From: Epiperipatus broadwayi
Taxonomy: Eukaryota; Onychophora; Udeonychophora; Euonychophora; Peripatidae
DNA: 64,000 nucleotides
Assembly (NCBI GenBank): GCA_028023455.1
Contig: JAQFVV010000030.1
Coordinates: forward strand, 4,668,501 to 4,732,500
Reading direction: 5' to 3'
The notes below the pieces were generated by a model, which made no database searches, had not been told where the DNA came from, and saw only the letters and a list, made by a program, of their open reading frames with translations. Below, piece by piece: positions 11,691 through 24,290 of this stretch (position 1 is the stretch's first letter; the number at the start of each line of letters is the position of its first letter). The position numbers and the translations under genes were made by a program.

Positions 11691-11838
11691 TAGGGGATTT
11701 GAACTCAGACTTTCAAGCAACCTTCAACTATTCACACTATCTCATACTACTGATACACGCAGAAAAGGTAAATAATCACCAATATACGAATTTCATGCTG
11801 AACCAGCACTCGTCAGTTGGTCCAGATTATCATCTCTA
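11691..11838 (-). repeat. FB2 family copy, solo
   Basis: Read on the minus strand it contains the FB2 hammerhead (11771-11834), a middle segment and a terminal box B-like block GAGTTCAAATCCCC. The copy lacks the upstream half of the family seen at 24121-24290 and 54950-55090. Confidence 0.75.
11771..11834 (-). ncRNA. Hammerhead ribozyme, FB2 type
   Basis: The core CUGACGA (11816-11810) fits the consensus CUGANGA. Stem II is GUGCUG/CAGCAU with loop GUU, followed by GAAA and a short stem III. Stem I pairs ACCAA with UUGGU. One change in the stem III strand (AUUCGUAU rather than AUACGUAU) may weaken it. Confidence 0.6.
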
Positions 11839-12029
11839 ATAATTAATAAGTTTTGTTTAAAATTATATCTAAATATCTTCCTGGAATGAGGGAAAATTTA
11901 AACTATTAGAGAATCACCAACTATTAAATTATTTAATCATCATAAGATTATATAAAATGACTTTTTTTTAAACTGGTAATGAACTTTTTTTACAAAGTGA
12001 AAAAATAGAGAATATATCAAAAGCATTTA

Positions 12030-14345
12030 TTCATTTCTAAGCAAGCTAACACCCCTTACACATAACAAATCATTACTGTTAAACCTGCTACTGTCACTCA
12101 CTCCCATACAATTCTAGCTACACATTTCTTATATGAAAACACTGAATTTCTTTATCAATCCTTTTCTTTATTAATCAATTTTTTCTCCCAGTCATCCAAG
12201 CAATTTCTGCTTATTTAAGACGATTCCCAAATAGCTATATCTATCACACTTAACTTTATATGCCCCAATAAAAATTGTCTTCTCTTTACCCAGTATTAAT
12301 CATTACATTTGATTTGTCTTCATTAAATTTAAGCCCAACATTTTTGTCCACTCTTGCATGTCTTAAGCATAACTTTCCCTCTGTTTACAAGAAATACATC
12401 ACAAATAAGACTCTATCTATTATGGTATATCTACCTCTATTCCTAGTCTTTCTATTGCTTTCTCCATTTCCCTCAAATACAAAATATATGATATAGGGCA
12501 TCCTTGCCTTAGTCCCACCCACTTTTAACTGATTCTATATTTCCTAATTGATACATATAGTAATTATTTTCATACAATTTCTTAATAAGATCCACTTCAT
12601 CCATTCCCAAATTTACTAAACTTACCCATAATCTATTTACTCTATCATATGCCTTCTCTATATCTATCAAAACCATATATAACTGTCTACCTGTATTTCT
12701 ACTCATATCTATAAGTTGGGTAACTACAAATAAACTTCTATACACCTAGCTGATCGAAAACCTCTTTGCATTTCTCCATTTTCTTCAATCCATTTTGCTA
12801 TCCTTCCAGCCACCATATATGCAAAAAACTTTATATAACCCTGACATTACCACTATTGGTCTATAATTATTTAACTTTCTATGATCCTTTCCTTTAAATA
12901 GCAGCCTTACTCTAGTATTATTTCAACTATCCAAAAAATCTCTTCTGTGTCATCTTATTAAAACAATATCATTTTGCTCTATGTTCTAAATTCATTACCA
13001 TCTCTGCTGGCCATCCATCTAAGTCTATCTTTCCACTTTCAATTGTTTCCCTGGCTCATTCAGTTCATTTTCTGTAAACTTAATATTTCCATTACTATAT
13101 GCTTTTGTCTTTGTTATCACTGTCCTTCACATCTTTTATTTATCCATTACTTACTTATTTAAGATTGTCTCTAATTCTTCTCTAGAGCTACGCTCTATTC
13201 CCTCAATAACTAGTAATATTATTTCTCTTATATATTCCTTTTAAAGTATTTCCAAAATTTTTTACTCCCATTTCTTCCACTTTTATTTGTATCCTCCAAC
13301 AATTTACTATTTAATTTTGTTCTCTATAATTATCTATTTTGGCCAACTTTTTTTACTACTTTTCCCATTTAACATTATCTTTTTCACTTTCCTTGTTCTA
13401 AATAGCACACTTGTATTCTCTGCATGTTTTCCCCCTCTCTGTTACTAACTCTCATTTTTCTATTACATTTATTCTTCTGAAACCCTATTGCCACTTTTTT
13501 TACTTCACCACTTCAGTCACTACATTCACCCCTAACCATTCTTCCATGGTTTCTTCAATTTTTATTTTATATTCTTCTAACTTATCATTCACTCTCCATC
13601 CACATCTTTCACTATCCTTTCTACTTTTATTACTATTTCCCATCACATTATTAACCATTTCTATTATAAAGAAATTATGATCACTATTCATTATCAAACA
13701 CTTTACTTTTCAGTACTTTATTCATTCCCTCTTAGTTCATAATCTATTGTATGAAATATATTATTTCTAGACCATGTGTATTAAAAATCCTCATAAATAT
13801 TTAACAAACATCCAATGCTCAAATTCACAGTCCGACAAAAATTCTTCAAAAGCTGTCCATTCTCGTTATCTACATCATCAATGTCTTCAATATGCCCAAT
13901 CATATCCCTATAACCATTCTCTTCCCCCTTTTATGAAACTCTGTATATCCTTAACTATGCAATTCATATATGCTACTGTTCGACTCCATTATAGTTTGAC
14001 TATCACCAGTAGCTATATACACTATAGCCACTATCCATTCTTGTTCCTAACCTTATCTCAAATCACAAATATTCTTGACATTCAACGGTATTTAAATATT
14101 TTGACATAACTTCTATACCACTACTTCTTTCTTTTCTATTTTGGCATAACTTCTATACCACTACTCCTTCTTTCTTTTCTATTTATACCCTGCCATACCA
14201 AGTCTTCTAATGTTGGTTCTTGTTCTCTTAGATGTGTTTTCACTACTTCTAATATCTCAAGCTCTTCATTTGTAACTGCTTGTAATTCCAGCCATTCTTC
14301 TGTTCTCCTACCAGCTCGCATATTCAAAATATCCGATTTTAACAA
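12030..14345 (-). pseudogene. Decayed LINE (endonuclease plus reverse transcriptase)
   Basis: Fragments on the minus strand line up in the order of a single LINE ORF. Near 14345-14136 is an apurinic-type endonuclease start (GRRTEEWLEL, ETHLR-like KTHLREQEP). Near 13690 is SDHNFF, the endonuclease SDH motif. Near 12870 is an NYRPI reverse transcriptase block. At 12745-12509 is VLIDIEKAYDRVNR, RT motif A. Near 12500-12300 are RQGCP-like and LKFNED segments, and near 12240 is a YLGI block. Stops and frameshifts break it into pieces. Clade not determined. Confidence 0.8.
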
Positions 14346-16029
14346 TTTTTTTTCCTAACTATTCATTTATAAATTCTTTAGACTCTTTCTTCTCCATTAC
14401 ATTTATAAATAACTTTAGGTATTATTAAACAGTGACATGCGAGTTAACCAAATCAATAAAAATAATACATAAATCACACTTTTGGTACGGACACTTATCT
14501 AGCATTTTTCTAACAAAAAAAAAACTCATCCCTATAGTTCATAATTTTCTAAAACCAATTAAACCCTATAAGTTTATTTGAAGCTTAATAAGGATAGCAA
14601 TTGTTTATGATAAATGATTGTTAAATTTCCCACCAACCACATATTTAGAATACAATGTATGAATTTTTTTAAATATATTATTTTAAAACTGGGATATGCT
14701 AATCTACAAACTATTCAACAATCTGCCCAACTTTTTTACAATAATTTAAAGTATAACTCAAAATTTGCTATAGTTTATTCTCTCTGTCTAAAAAGTATTT
14801 TGTGGTAGTCGATTCATTTGTTATATAAAATTCAATAACAATGAAACATCCAATTTCATAAAGCCAATATTTCCAATAACTTTGGGCCTTATACCTTATT
14901 GTTTCTGCCAATATATGTACTAAAGATCCAAAACAAAAAAGATCTTTCCTAACTAATACTATGCAATAACATGTATGGCAAGAAATAATAAAATATGGCC
15001 TTCTTTATTTGAAGTTTCTGAACCTAATGCTGAAGTATAAGCATCAATAAAATAATCTTAGATACCCAAAAAGAAAAATTTTCATTAATCTTTCAATAAT
15101 GCAATGTTGGAATTTCAAGAAAAATACCAAGTTGGACTTTTCAGCACCCAACAGTAAGCAAATCATCTTCACAAGATGACTTTCATCAAAAACACAGTCA
15201 TTACAATATTAAACCATGACAATTCTTCCAACCTATGTTTAACCTTGAGTCGGTATCAAGCAAAGTTTGCACATACACCCCATAAGTTAATGTTGAAATA
15301 CTTACCTTTATTATTATTAACATGCATACTTATCATTACAATATATGGTGGTAGATATACATGAACATATCAATCTCTTTAACCATACTTTTAATGAAAC
15401 TATTGTAGCCATGTGGCTACATTACTGTATTAAAAATAAAGATAACCGACATGTTCCTTTAATTTAGAATGATTTAATTCATGGAGAAATAATATTTTCC
15501 GTGTTTAATAATGACTGGCATTCAATTCATTTCAATATTTTATGTATCACACGATGTGCGAATTTTTAGATGTTAAACATAAATTTAAAATGTTGGTTAT
15601 AAAAGAGAGAGAATTAAGATCGGATAAATTCTTTTATTCTCCCTCTTCAATAATTTTACCTATTTCCCAATTTAATTTTTAGTTTTGAAAATTACTGAGA
15701 GCAAAAACTTTCTCCTCAGTAAATTAAAAAAAATTATTTTAACATTAGGAGAGATAAAGTAAATAATTTATATGTGTAAAGTTTTTTTTTTAATAAGAAC
15801 TTTTAACAATTTGATTAGCTTTATTTTCATAAAGGCTTTTTTTGTATTCTTTATCTCTCTCCAAAAGGAAAATAATCAAATTATCTTGTTGTTTTTTTTG
15901 TCAAGAAATTTTTTTTTAATTAAAAAGGAATGTCAAAACAATGATTTTAAGTTTTTCACTTGTTTTCTAATCTCAATGTTGAAGGAGAGAAAGGCTTGTT
16001 TCTATCAAACTTGATCTAACTAGTTATTA
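14346..16029. other. AT-rich DNA, nothing assignable
   Basis: No domain, repeat boundary or RNA gene recognised. Short open frames here have no recognisable composition or motif. Confidence 0.5.
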
Positions 16030-17290
16030 TAAAAGTTTATCATGAGACAGGATTGTGATTGACTGAAGACAGGTTTGTTCCAAAAATAAAGGTGTGGGTC
16101 AACCAGTTGACCTGTCTTGTAAAAAGCAAGCATTCCTGACCCAGTTGTTGAAAAGGATAGTTAATTCTAAGCCAGCTGCTGAAAACAGGCGGAAAAAGTT
16201 CTAATCCAGTTGCAGAAGACAGAATTTAACTGTGAAGAGCACACTCTAGGTTTAGTTATAAAAATGTTTTCTAAGATGAATTCTACTGTAGTGTTTGTAA
16301 AAATGGTAGACATTTTTGTGCACTCCAGAAAAACTAGAATTTATTCGTAAGGCTGTTTTTAGATCACGCTCTGATAGCTGAGGAATTCAATTAGTGCACT
16401 GACGTGATGGCGATCGACAATTCCTAGAAATGTTTGCTGATTACAAATATTTCTAGATAAGAGGCGTTACTCTATTGGTCAGTGCATTGATTGATTGTTG
16501 CAGTTGTCAGAGAGCGATAGGAACACTGGGTAATAACTAAGCAGTGTAATATAGAGTGTAGGAGAGAGCAGTCACGCAGTAGCAAGTTGCAGACCATGCG
16601 TTTGGAGAGCATCCGCTTGCAGACCATTCATTGGAGAGCAGTCGGTGCAGACCATTCGTGGGAGAGCATCCGTGGCTGAGCTTCGTTGCAGACCAATTCA
16701 TTGGAGAGCTTCGTTGCAGACCAATTCGTTTGGAGAGCTTCGTGGCAGACCAATTCGTTGGAGAGCTTCGTTGGAAAGGAACAGCGTGGGAATTGTATGT
16801 TATTTGCTGACCGCACAGTATGACTTGCAGTTATAACCTTGGCACAGTCGTAAGTGTGGATATTACAATGGAGAATATTTCCAGCTTGCTGTGTGACCGG
16901 AGTGGAAATCTATTTTAGAGAAAGGTATATACGAACAACGGAGATATAACCCAGAACTAGCGGAGTCTGAAGGTTCCAAGATCCGTATAGGTAATTACAG
17001 ATATTCTCGATCTTATTATTTTTGCACGCCTAAAATGGCTAATTTTAGAATACGGAATAATTAAAATATTAATAGACTTTAAGAAGAGGTTTTGGCAAAC
17101 CAGCCATATTAGAATAGAATTGTTAGTGGGGAAATCGGACACGCGATTATGTATATAATTTCTTATATGTGTTATGAACTCAAAATTGTTATAAACTAAA
17201 ATATAAATAAATTGCTGTATTCTATTTGTAATAAAAATCTTTTTATTTATTTAATTTGTTACATGTGAATACAAAGCAAAAGTTACACAT
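16030..17290 (+). mobile_element. Candidate solo LTR or LTR-like block
   Basis: The block is less AT-rich than its surroundings. It holds degenerate direct repeats of a CCAGTTG..GAAAA type (16095-16230), a minisatellite, a TATA-like stretch before an initiator-like region (about 16545-16565), and AATAAA signals near its end (17205-17240). This matches an LTR plan (U3 repeats, promoter, poly-A), but termini and a target duplication could not be fixed, so this is inference. Confidence 0.35.
16586..16774 (+). repeat. Minisatellite, about 29-33 bp unit, 6 copies
   Basis: The block GCAGACCA recurs six times, each followed by a TTCGTTGGAGAGC-like segment. Copies vary in length and base, and the last three are the most alike. 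It overlaps short open frames on both strands, which are consequences of the repeat and not genes. Confidence 0.8.
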
Positions 17291-18059
17291 TGTCTACCTC
17301 CATGTCACCTGCTTTACTGAAATTCTAAATAATGAAGAAAAGAAAAAAAGTCTGTACATTGACCTGGAATCAAAAAGACCTACCTGGAAAAACTATAAAT
17401 TACTGATGTGAAGGACTCCAAAGAAAATTAAAAGCCATAGTACAAGATATTTAAAGTCAGTCAATACTTAGACAATCCCAATATTATTAACACTCAATAA
17501 TTTCAAACTGTTATCAAGGCAATCTCATTTTCTTTTATTAAGAAAAATTCTATTCCAGGTACATATATATATGTATATATATATATAGTAAGATACAATT
17601 GGTTACATATCTTTGATTCATTTATCATGTTAGCAGTTTATGGTTTTGGCAACAGATTCTGAGACTGTCATTTTGAGTTTCGTAGGCTTTCATTGCAGTT
17701 GAGGCTTCTGCAAAATTTGAGTTACCTGTCAAATTTCCACTTCTTGATCACTATTTATGGCTTCTTGGTAATTTTGCTCAAGAGGTTTATTTGTTACCCG
17801 ATTATTGGTAAGAATATATTTAGATTGGACCACTATTGCTTGTATTTGAGGTCATTTCTCTTTGTCATTCAATATTGATGTATTCCAATCATTATGATAG
17901 AATTTCCTTTGATAGGACAATGAATTTCTACTGTCAGTTTATTATCTAATAATTTTATTTATTAGGATTGAGTTTTGGCCCTTTTTTAGGTTTTTGTCTT
18001 TTAATTATGTAGATTTATCATTGTGTAGGGATTATGTATTTGCATTATTTTATTAAATT
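17291..18059. other. AT-rich DNA, nothing assignable
   Basis: Contains a TA microsatellite around 17560-17588. No other supported feature. Confidence 0.5.
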
Positions 18060-18500
18060 TGAGTTCCAGAGGAGAGATTTTGCTCGTTATTAGTCTATAA
18101 CTTAGACAATTTTTTGAGAAATGATTTTATCGTCGCTTGTGTGAACCTGCAACCAAGTTTCAGAGAAAAGTTTTTCGGATGTCAGCAAGTGATCTCTATC
18201 CTTCAGGATATAGAGGTTTTGTTTGACGATCCATGGTTCCAGCAATTCCTGTTCAAATTTTAAATCGCATCTGGTACTCCAGATGGCAAACAGGACAAAA
18301 ATTGCCATTGTTATCGAGGCAAATCTTCCCCCCCTTCAATGACTTTTCAATCTCAAGTACTTCATTGCATCCTGCCTGACACTTGAAATGAGTTTTGATC
18401 TAAGATTAGCCAAGTTAGCACAACTGTAAAAGACATGGTCGAGGGTTTCCTCAAATGAACCACAGACTGCACGTTGCATCAATCCTTCAAAAGCTCCTGT
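18060..18500 (-). pseudogene. LINE C-terminal remnant (zinc-knuckle-like)
   Basis: On the minus strand, 18490-18330 reads AVCGSFEETLDHVFYSCANL, the Cys/His pattern found after the reverse transcriptase in several LINE and plant zf-RVT proteins. After a frameshift, 18308-18102 continues as a frame of 68 residues beginning MAIFVLFAIWSTRCDLKFEQ. No RT was found upstream, so this looks like a 5'-truncated insertion. Clade unknown. Confidence 0.45.
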
Positions 18501-20188
18501 AGACAAAAAAATGATTCATCGGCAATGACCATAAATTAAACTAGATTACAAACTCGACTATTTTCGGCTCAAATGCCCAATATTTTGATCTTGAAATTAG
18601 AAATTTTATGGATATATTTAATTTGGTTGAAATCTTTGGTTGTTTGAACCCATACACATCCCAGTACTTGTTTTTTGTGCAGATCATTTATATATTTTCA
18701 TTTAAAGATAAAAATTTTCATTCTAGAACAGTAATTAATAGGAATGAATAATTTTAATTAGCTAACATTTTCTTGTGAAACTTCTTTTTTTTTTTTTATA
18801 TTCCATTTGATTTTTTTTGTTCTTCAATATTATAAAAGTATTTTTAGCTAATTTTTTAATAAATTACATTTAACAATTTCTTTAAAAACATGTTTTGTTC
18901 ATTATTTTTCCCTCCAAAATTACAGTTAAACTAATTTAAAATGCTCTTATCTCTGATTGAAATGCTGTTCTCCAATTTTTGTTATTTAAAAGAAAATAAT
19001 TTAATGAAAGCAAACTTTAATTAATTTATAGAATAAAATCAGCTGGTTAATTTTTTTAAAATATGAAACTATACTTTTGATGTAAAAATTTAAATTTTGA
19101 CATTTTTATTATTATTAACAAGTTAATATTATTTATAAAAATATTTGTGTTAATATTTATTCCTCCAGCTGTTACATGAATTGGCAGTATGTGTGTCTTG
19201 ATTTCAATACACCTTAGAGTTAGGGATTTTAAATTATCCAAGTAAAGCTATTTAATTATAGAATAAACCTATAAATTATTTAAAATTAGAGTAAACTGTT
19301 ATATTTCTTTATCTCTTGTTCAGAGTCCCAGTTCCTAGAATTCTTGCTTCCTGAGCTGGTTTAGAGCATAGTGGCTAGTTCTACGGATGTAGGGGTTTCT
19401 GTTAATGTTGGGCCATCCAGATGATTACTCTGGATGGTGCAAAAGTATCACCTTTAAAGTCCATTCACTGCATTTTTAAGTTTTTATTAGAAATAAAGTT
19501 ATAGTTAGCGTGTACACTAAGGTTATTTACCAGTGCATTGATGATGATCACGTTTGGGTCCCAGCATTATTTTATTATTACGATGGATTAGCATTGAAGT
19601 ATGTGCATCCAAATAGTTGTTTGAATATTCTGCCCCAAGTTTGGCAGTGGCTAGATAAGTAGTGTTATGTAGTGTACCTCTTTCAATTCCAGTCACAAGG
19701 TTGACTGCTGATTTTTGACTGCCCTTTGTGGATTATATTGCTGATGAGTTTTCGACTTATTGAATTAATCTTGTGCAATACTGGTGATGCAGCTTATAAG
19801 TATAGATGTTACAAATACTTGTATGGTTCGTCCACACTGACTCTCATTTGTACATGTGTATATGCGCATTTATTTTCATATATTTATTCCTTACATTTGA
19901 TGATTTATTAAATGAGGCAGGTTTCCCATCTCCCCATATTGATCCCTATCTTTTATACTATTACACTATGATTAAAGTTTTGATTTCAGTTAAAAAAATT
20001 AGAAATTACAATCTGAAATGTAATTCCTTTTTATATGAGTTTTTATATTAATAATTAAATGCATCTGTCATTATTTTCATGATTCTTGATATACATACAT
20101 CTTTTAGTAAGACTTTTACAAAGATACATTTTTTTTTTTGTACTCCAAAATGCTAAAATTAAACAAAACTACGTAAAGAAAAAAAATC
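18501..20188. other. Mostly AT-rich; possible unidentified repeat
   Basis: The interval 19320-19760 is less AT-rich than its surroundings and may be an old transposon, but no coding frame, terminal repeat or RNA signature could be read. Confidence 0.4.
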
Positions 20189-20194
20189 TTTATT
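20189..20194 (-). terminator. Poly(A) signal of MRPL36
   Basis: AATAAA on the minus strand, 17 bp past the stop codon, with a T/A-rich stretch after it. It suits a very short 3' UTR. Confidence 0.5.
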
Positions 20195-20210
20195 AATCTA
20201 ATTTATAAAA

Positions 20211-20711
20211 TTAAGTTATTGAAGGTTTATCCGTTGCAAGAGGTGCTGATGGGATTTTGAAAGGATCTGGACTAAAATAATAAAGCTTTCTTCTTTGTTT
20301 CACTCTAAAATCTGTACGATTATTGGTATAATGTTTTGGTTGAGACGTAATTTGTATTTGTTTGTGTCGTGGATGTGTACTACATAAAATAAGTAGTTTT
20401 CCGTCTTTTTTTACATAAAAGCAGTCTTTGCAACGCAATCGTAATCGACCTTTAAATTTGAAATACTGTACTGGAATAATTGTTGTGGGTTTATTAATTT
20501 CTAAAAGATTTTTTTGATTTAAATTTTTTTTTTGAAAAAATGATGATCCGAGTGATGAAAAACTATACTTTGAGGTATAAACATTAGATGATAAGCATGC
20601 AGACATGAATGAAGTGCATTGAGGGAAAAGATTTACAAATGGTGAACGAACATTTGGAAATGTTAACCGATTTGCAAAAGTAAAAATTTGCTTGCTAAAT
20701 AACTTCCACAT
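20211..20711 (-). CDS. MRPL36: Mitochondrial ribosomal protein bL36m
   Basis: Protein of 166 residues. Residues 86-120 are the bL36 core, with RLRLRCKDCFYVKKDGK followed by CSTHPRHKQIQ. The zinc-ribbon ligands C94, C97, C110 and H116 have the same spacing as bacterial L36 (C-x2-C-x12-C-x5-H). In the large mitoribosomal subunit, bL36m is a small zinc protein in the peptidyl-transferase neighbourhood. Residues 1-80 are Ser/Phe/Lys-rich without acidic residues at the start, as in a mitochondrial import sequence. Residues 121-166 are a tail longer than I recall for mammals (about 103 residues in all). The coding region is one exon. A TTTATAG/G acceptor-like site at 20725-20726 lies 14 bp upstream of the ATG, so a non-coding 5' exon further upstream is plausible. 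Its divergent neighbour is NDUFS6. Confidence 0.93.
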   Translation of the reverse strand: MWKLFSKQIFTFANRLTFPNVRSPFVNLFPQCTSFMSACLSSNVYTSKYSFSSLGSSFFQKKNLNQKNLLEINKPTTIIPVQYFKFKGRLRLRCKDCFYVKKDGKLLILCSTHPRHKQIQITSQPKHYTNNRTDFRVKQRRKLYYFSPDPFKIPSAPLATDKPSIT

Positions 20712-20726
20712 CTTGACAAATGACCT

Positions 20727-22828
20727 ATAAATAGAAATATAAACATAGATAGTTTAATAACATTTTTGGAGGAATAAAGACCAATAATTTATATTTATAC
20801 ACTACATACTACCACAACGTTATTGTCTGATATAAAATCAAAACAACAAAATGACAGGAAATGACAAATATATTAATGTTATGTGTTTATATATGATTTC
20901 TTTATATAGTTCTCCAGTCAGTTTTATGAGGGTGAGTTTTTTATATAAATATGTTGACTATTAATTAATTTTCTGAACCCAACAATATTTACTATTTTGG
21001 GGCTAAATAGTTTTCAGATAACACTGAATATTTGATTACTTATAAGAAAAAGTGATGACATTAAAAATGATATATCAAATAATTAAATAAAGCTTTTATT
21101 TCTGTTTTCAGCAATATTAGAATTAAAAAAAAACAAAAACAGACATAATATAACCAGGATGCTTTGGAAAAAAAAAAAATCACAAAATATATCTTAATTT
21201 AAACTTCTTTACGTTCATTATTTAGATTTTGTATACAATAAGATTTATTTAGCATGAGTTCTGACTAATATAAGCCAATTTCTTTTTGATAAATTATAAT
21301 TAAGATATTATCTTGGTCTAAATGAAATACAAAGTGATGGATAGCGGAATGATCTTCAAAAATGAGGAATAATGATTAATCTACCAAACATAACTTCTAC
21401 TATCTTTATAAGTCTTTTTTCAGTCTTCTTTGTACTTATTCTCCTCCAAACCCCCCCCCCCATTTTTGTTTTGAATATGAAGCCTAATTTGCATATATTA
21501 GCAAACGTCAACAACACTATAATGTTTCTATTTCTTCGGCTATGAATATGAGGTTAAAAGACCTCGAAAGTGCTAAGCCTGATATTTAACTACGATTTTT
21601 CTAACTTCACCAATGAGCTTTTGAAGCGCAGTATAATTGCTCTTACCATATATATTAACAATATAATGAGTTTCAGGTCTCATTTTTAATTGTGTATTTG
21701 GGACAATCATATTTCCTCCCTAAACTAAAGACATAGCAATTCTCATTCTAATCTTTTTCTTTTCTTGGCAAAAGTACTAGAAGCATCTTAGAACAAGGAA
21801 TCTACTCATTTATTACCAACTGATTTTGTTACTATATATAGTCCATAAGAAATATATCATGCAACCACTAATCCTGAATAAAAACCATTCTGATTCTAAT
21901 CATTTTTTCTTTTCTTTGCAAAAGCTCAAGCATTAGGAAAATAATGATGACAGACAAAACTGAATTGTCATCTCCCATGAAGCAATATTAATCAAAAAAT
22001 GATTCACTTTGAAAGTGGATTAATTATTTGGGCAGACCTATTTAAGAGTTCCTCTATCTTCCAAGAGTATAAAACACCCTATATAAGGTTGTTTAAAAAT
22101 AGCTCACTTTACATATCATGGATGATTGGTGGATGGATCATAAAATGATAGAAAAACTTGTAAGTAACAATTATTCGACACTGATAAGTAGATAAAGGAG
22201 CACAGCATGTATAAATTTGCCGTGATGCAAATTTTTAAAGATCTATACAGAGGATAGTACTTATAGTTAAGAAGCTGTTACAGTCAAAGATTAATCTATT
22301 TCTTACAGTAAATTCAGGTTTCAGATTAAAAAAAAAGATTAATTGAAGAACAGATAACCACAAGTTGCTTCAAAAGGACAGATTATTGAGCAAAAAGAGG
22401 CTGCATGGTGTTGAATTCACATTTATAAACAAAATCCTAAAAAATATTTTAAAATGTTTTGTTCAGTACTGCATATGTACTATTTATGCTGAATTTCAAC
22501 AGCTATTAAACACCAAATCTGACACCTTTTAACTTTCAAGCATGTTATGTTACCGAGGCATAGAATTTTCTTAAGGTGTCGTAATCAAAGCAAATAAATT
22601 TAAGTTCATTAAAAAAATCTTGACTAGGTTTCTAACAATAACCATAATATTAGTTACTACATTAAAAGAAAATGTAATAGAATGCACAATTTCAAAAACA
22701 ATAAGGAGATTTAAATGCACTCAACAATTTACAAAAAAACAACAACTTAGAATTATTGATAAGATTAAAAACATCAAAGGAGACTGACATTTTTTATCTA
22801 AAAAATATCATAAAGGGACTAAGCCAAT
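20727..22828. other. AT-rich DNA, possible MRPL36 5' intron
   Basis: No coding region was found. It holds a poly-C run near 21451-21461 and one copy of the conserved hairpin motif. If MRPL36 has an upstream non-coding exon, this lies in its intron. Confidence 0.4.
21538..21579 (+). other. Conserved hairpin motif, copy 2
   Basis: GGCTATGAATATGAGG, loop, ACCTCGAAAGTGCTAAGCC. The same outer stem (GGCT/AGCC) and inner stem (GAGGT/ACCTC) occur as in 11222-11262. No HHR core is present. Confidence 0.5.
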
Positions 22829-23010
22829 AAACATCACGTGATCACTACTTCTTATGCTTGCTGATGAAAGCCACAAGCCAGAATCTAGTCTGGAGATATT
22901 GGATGAGTAGGCATTAGATGGGAATTTTATACATAAGCCTTCTGGCATCGATTGCTTACTCTGGCTTGCACTGAGTGGCAATACTTAAAGAGAGTTTTGC
23001 CTGTTTTAAT
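22829..23010 (+). repeat. FB1 family copy, short form
   Basis: The outer end (ACATCACGTGATCAC) is joined directly to the hammerhead core and then to the opposite arm, ending in GTTTTGCCTGTTTTAAT. It is a deletion derivative with one arm mostly missing. Confidence 0.75.
22852..22905 (+). ncRNA. Hammerhead ribozyme, FB1 type, decayed
   Basis: CUGAUGA is intact (22861-22867). Stem II has lost a G-C pair, and GAAAC has become GAAUC, which breaks the closing A-U of stem III. Stem I 5' strand was replaced by arm sequence. Probably inactive. Confidence 0.5.
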
Positions 23011-23154
23011 CATAAAGGGACATGGATACAATATCATAAGTGTTAAATCCACGGATAGCTTTTATATATGGTAATTATCAATCTTATCTGTTCATTTAAA
23101 TCTAGACAAAAATATTCCGCTTAACTAAGTTACAATAGTTCTTTAAAAACTAAT

Positions 23155-23530
23155 AAATGCAGAGGCCGAGTTCTAATGAGAATATTTGGAGAAGCTTTAT
23201 AAAATATGAATATTATCTTCAAAATTATTGAAATTACTTAGGAATATATGGACTTATGAAGTTTGGAGCTGAATATAAGGATATTTCTATTATTCCAATT
23301 TATAAAAACAAAGGGAAAAGAAAAAACTTCAGTAATTATCATAGAATATCATTGTATTCCATTACTAGAGAAATATTTTCAATGTTTTTTTTTTTTGAGT
23401 ATGTTATTTCCAGTCATAAACAGTATTTATGACTTTGCTGTAGACCAATGGAAAGGGGGGTACAAATATAATGAGCAAAGATGAGTTTTATACATTATTT
23501 TTATTGATTTGGTCAAGGCATTAATGTTCA
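23155..23530 (+). pseudogene. LINE reverse transcriptase fragment
   Basis: Reading frames on plus give ISIIPIYKNKGKRKNFSNYH, then ISLYSIT, VDQWKGG and, near 23485, LFLLIW in place of the motif A LYIIFIDL. This is the RT finger and palm start of an RNA-directed polymerase related to the copies at 38820-40000 and 50930-52330. Many stops are present. Confidence 0.65.
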
Positions 23531-23984
23531 CCTTAGTTAGTACTGGTATGAAAAGAAATTGTATTAATGCTGAGGTAAATCTGAGCAGCTAAAATTAAAA
23601 TGGAATAAAGCAAAGATAATGAATGACTTTTAGAATAATTTATAAAAGATTAAATAAAGTTGTCATATAAGTTTAAAGGGTAATTTTTATATTTGCCCAC
23701 TTAAAAACAAAATAGAAGAATTTTACTTTCTTGGTTTCTAGATTTATAGCATGATGATGATTGTTTTCTTATCAATTCAATAAAAAAAATTCACAGAATG
23801 TTCTGTTGTAAATACAATCTGTAAATACTTTGGTATAGAAATTACAGATCAAAAAAAAAAAAAAAGTTTTATCATCCTGTGATGAAAAAAAAATTTCCAT
23901 CAGCTTTTAGTTTAGATGATTTAAGAAAATTTAATATTTTAAACACACTTTGACATTTTAATATATAGGATATATGTATGAGCA

Positions 23985-24290
23985 CATACTTTCACACGAT
24001 CCATCATTCTACCTCATATCACTGATACACTTGAACACATGTATGTTGAAAAGATAAATAATCACCAATATATGTATTTCATGCTAAAACAGCAATCATC
24101 AGTTGGTCCAGATTATCATCTCTACACATATATGCAATAAGTGCTCAGATATATATTAAGCACACTCCAACTCTTCAACCATCCATCCAATTTAAAATCT
24201 GAAGATGGAACGCTCAAAGGTCATCCTGAGGCCGAGATTCTCGTCACACCCATGATGACCTAAAGTCAATCTGACCCTAAAGAGTTATTT
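23985..24290 (-). repeat. FB2 family copy, long form
   Basis: On minus it carries the upstream FB2 half (about 24290-24121, containing GTTGAAGAGTTGG), the hammerhead and part of the downstream half, ending before the box B-like block. It shows that the upstream half belongs to the family and is not chance flanking DNA. Confidence 0.7.
24058..24120 (-). ncRNA. Hammerhead ribozyme, FB2 type
   Basis: CUGAUGA (24102-24096) is intact, with stem II UGCU/AGCA plus a U.U closing mismatch, GAAA, and stem III strand AUACAUAU. Stem I pairs ACCAA with UUGGU and AAUC with GAUU. The core is intact, but the closing pair of stem II is lost. Confidence 0.6.

Noticed and set aside
12275-14109. Plus-strand open frames rich in Ser/Phe/Leu
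   Set aside because: Antisense of the decayed minus-strand LINE.
16628-16836. Repetitive 62-63 codon frames on both strands
   Set aside because: Products of the minisatellite; no start context or family.
19736-19770. CTGATGAGTTTTCGAC as a hammerhead
   Set aside because: No stem II hairpin followed by GAAA, and no stem I partner.
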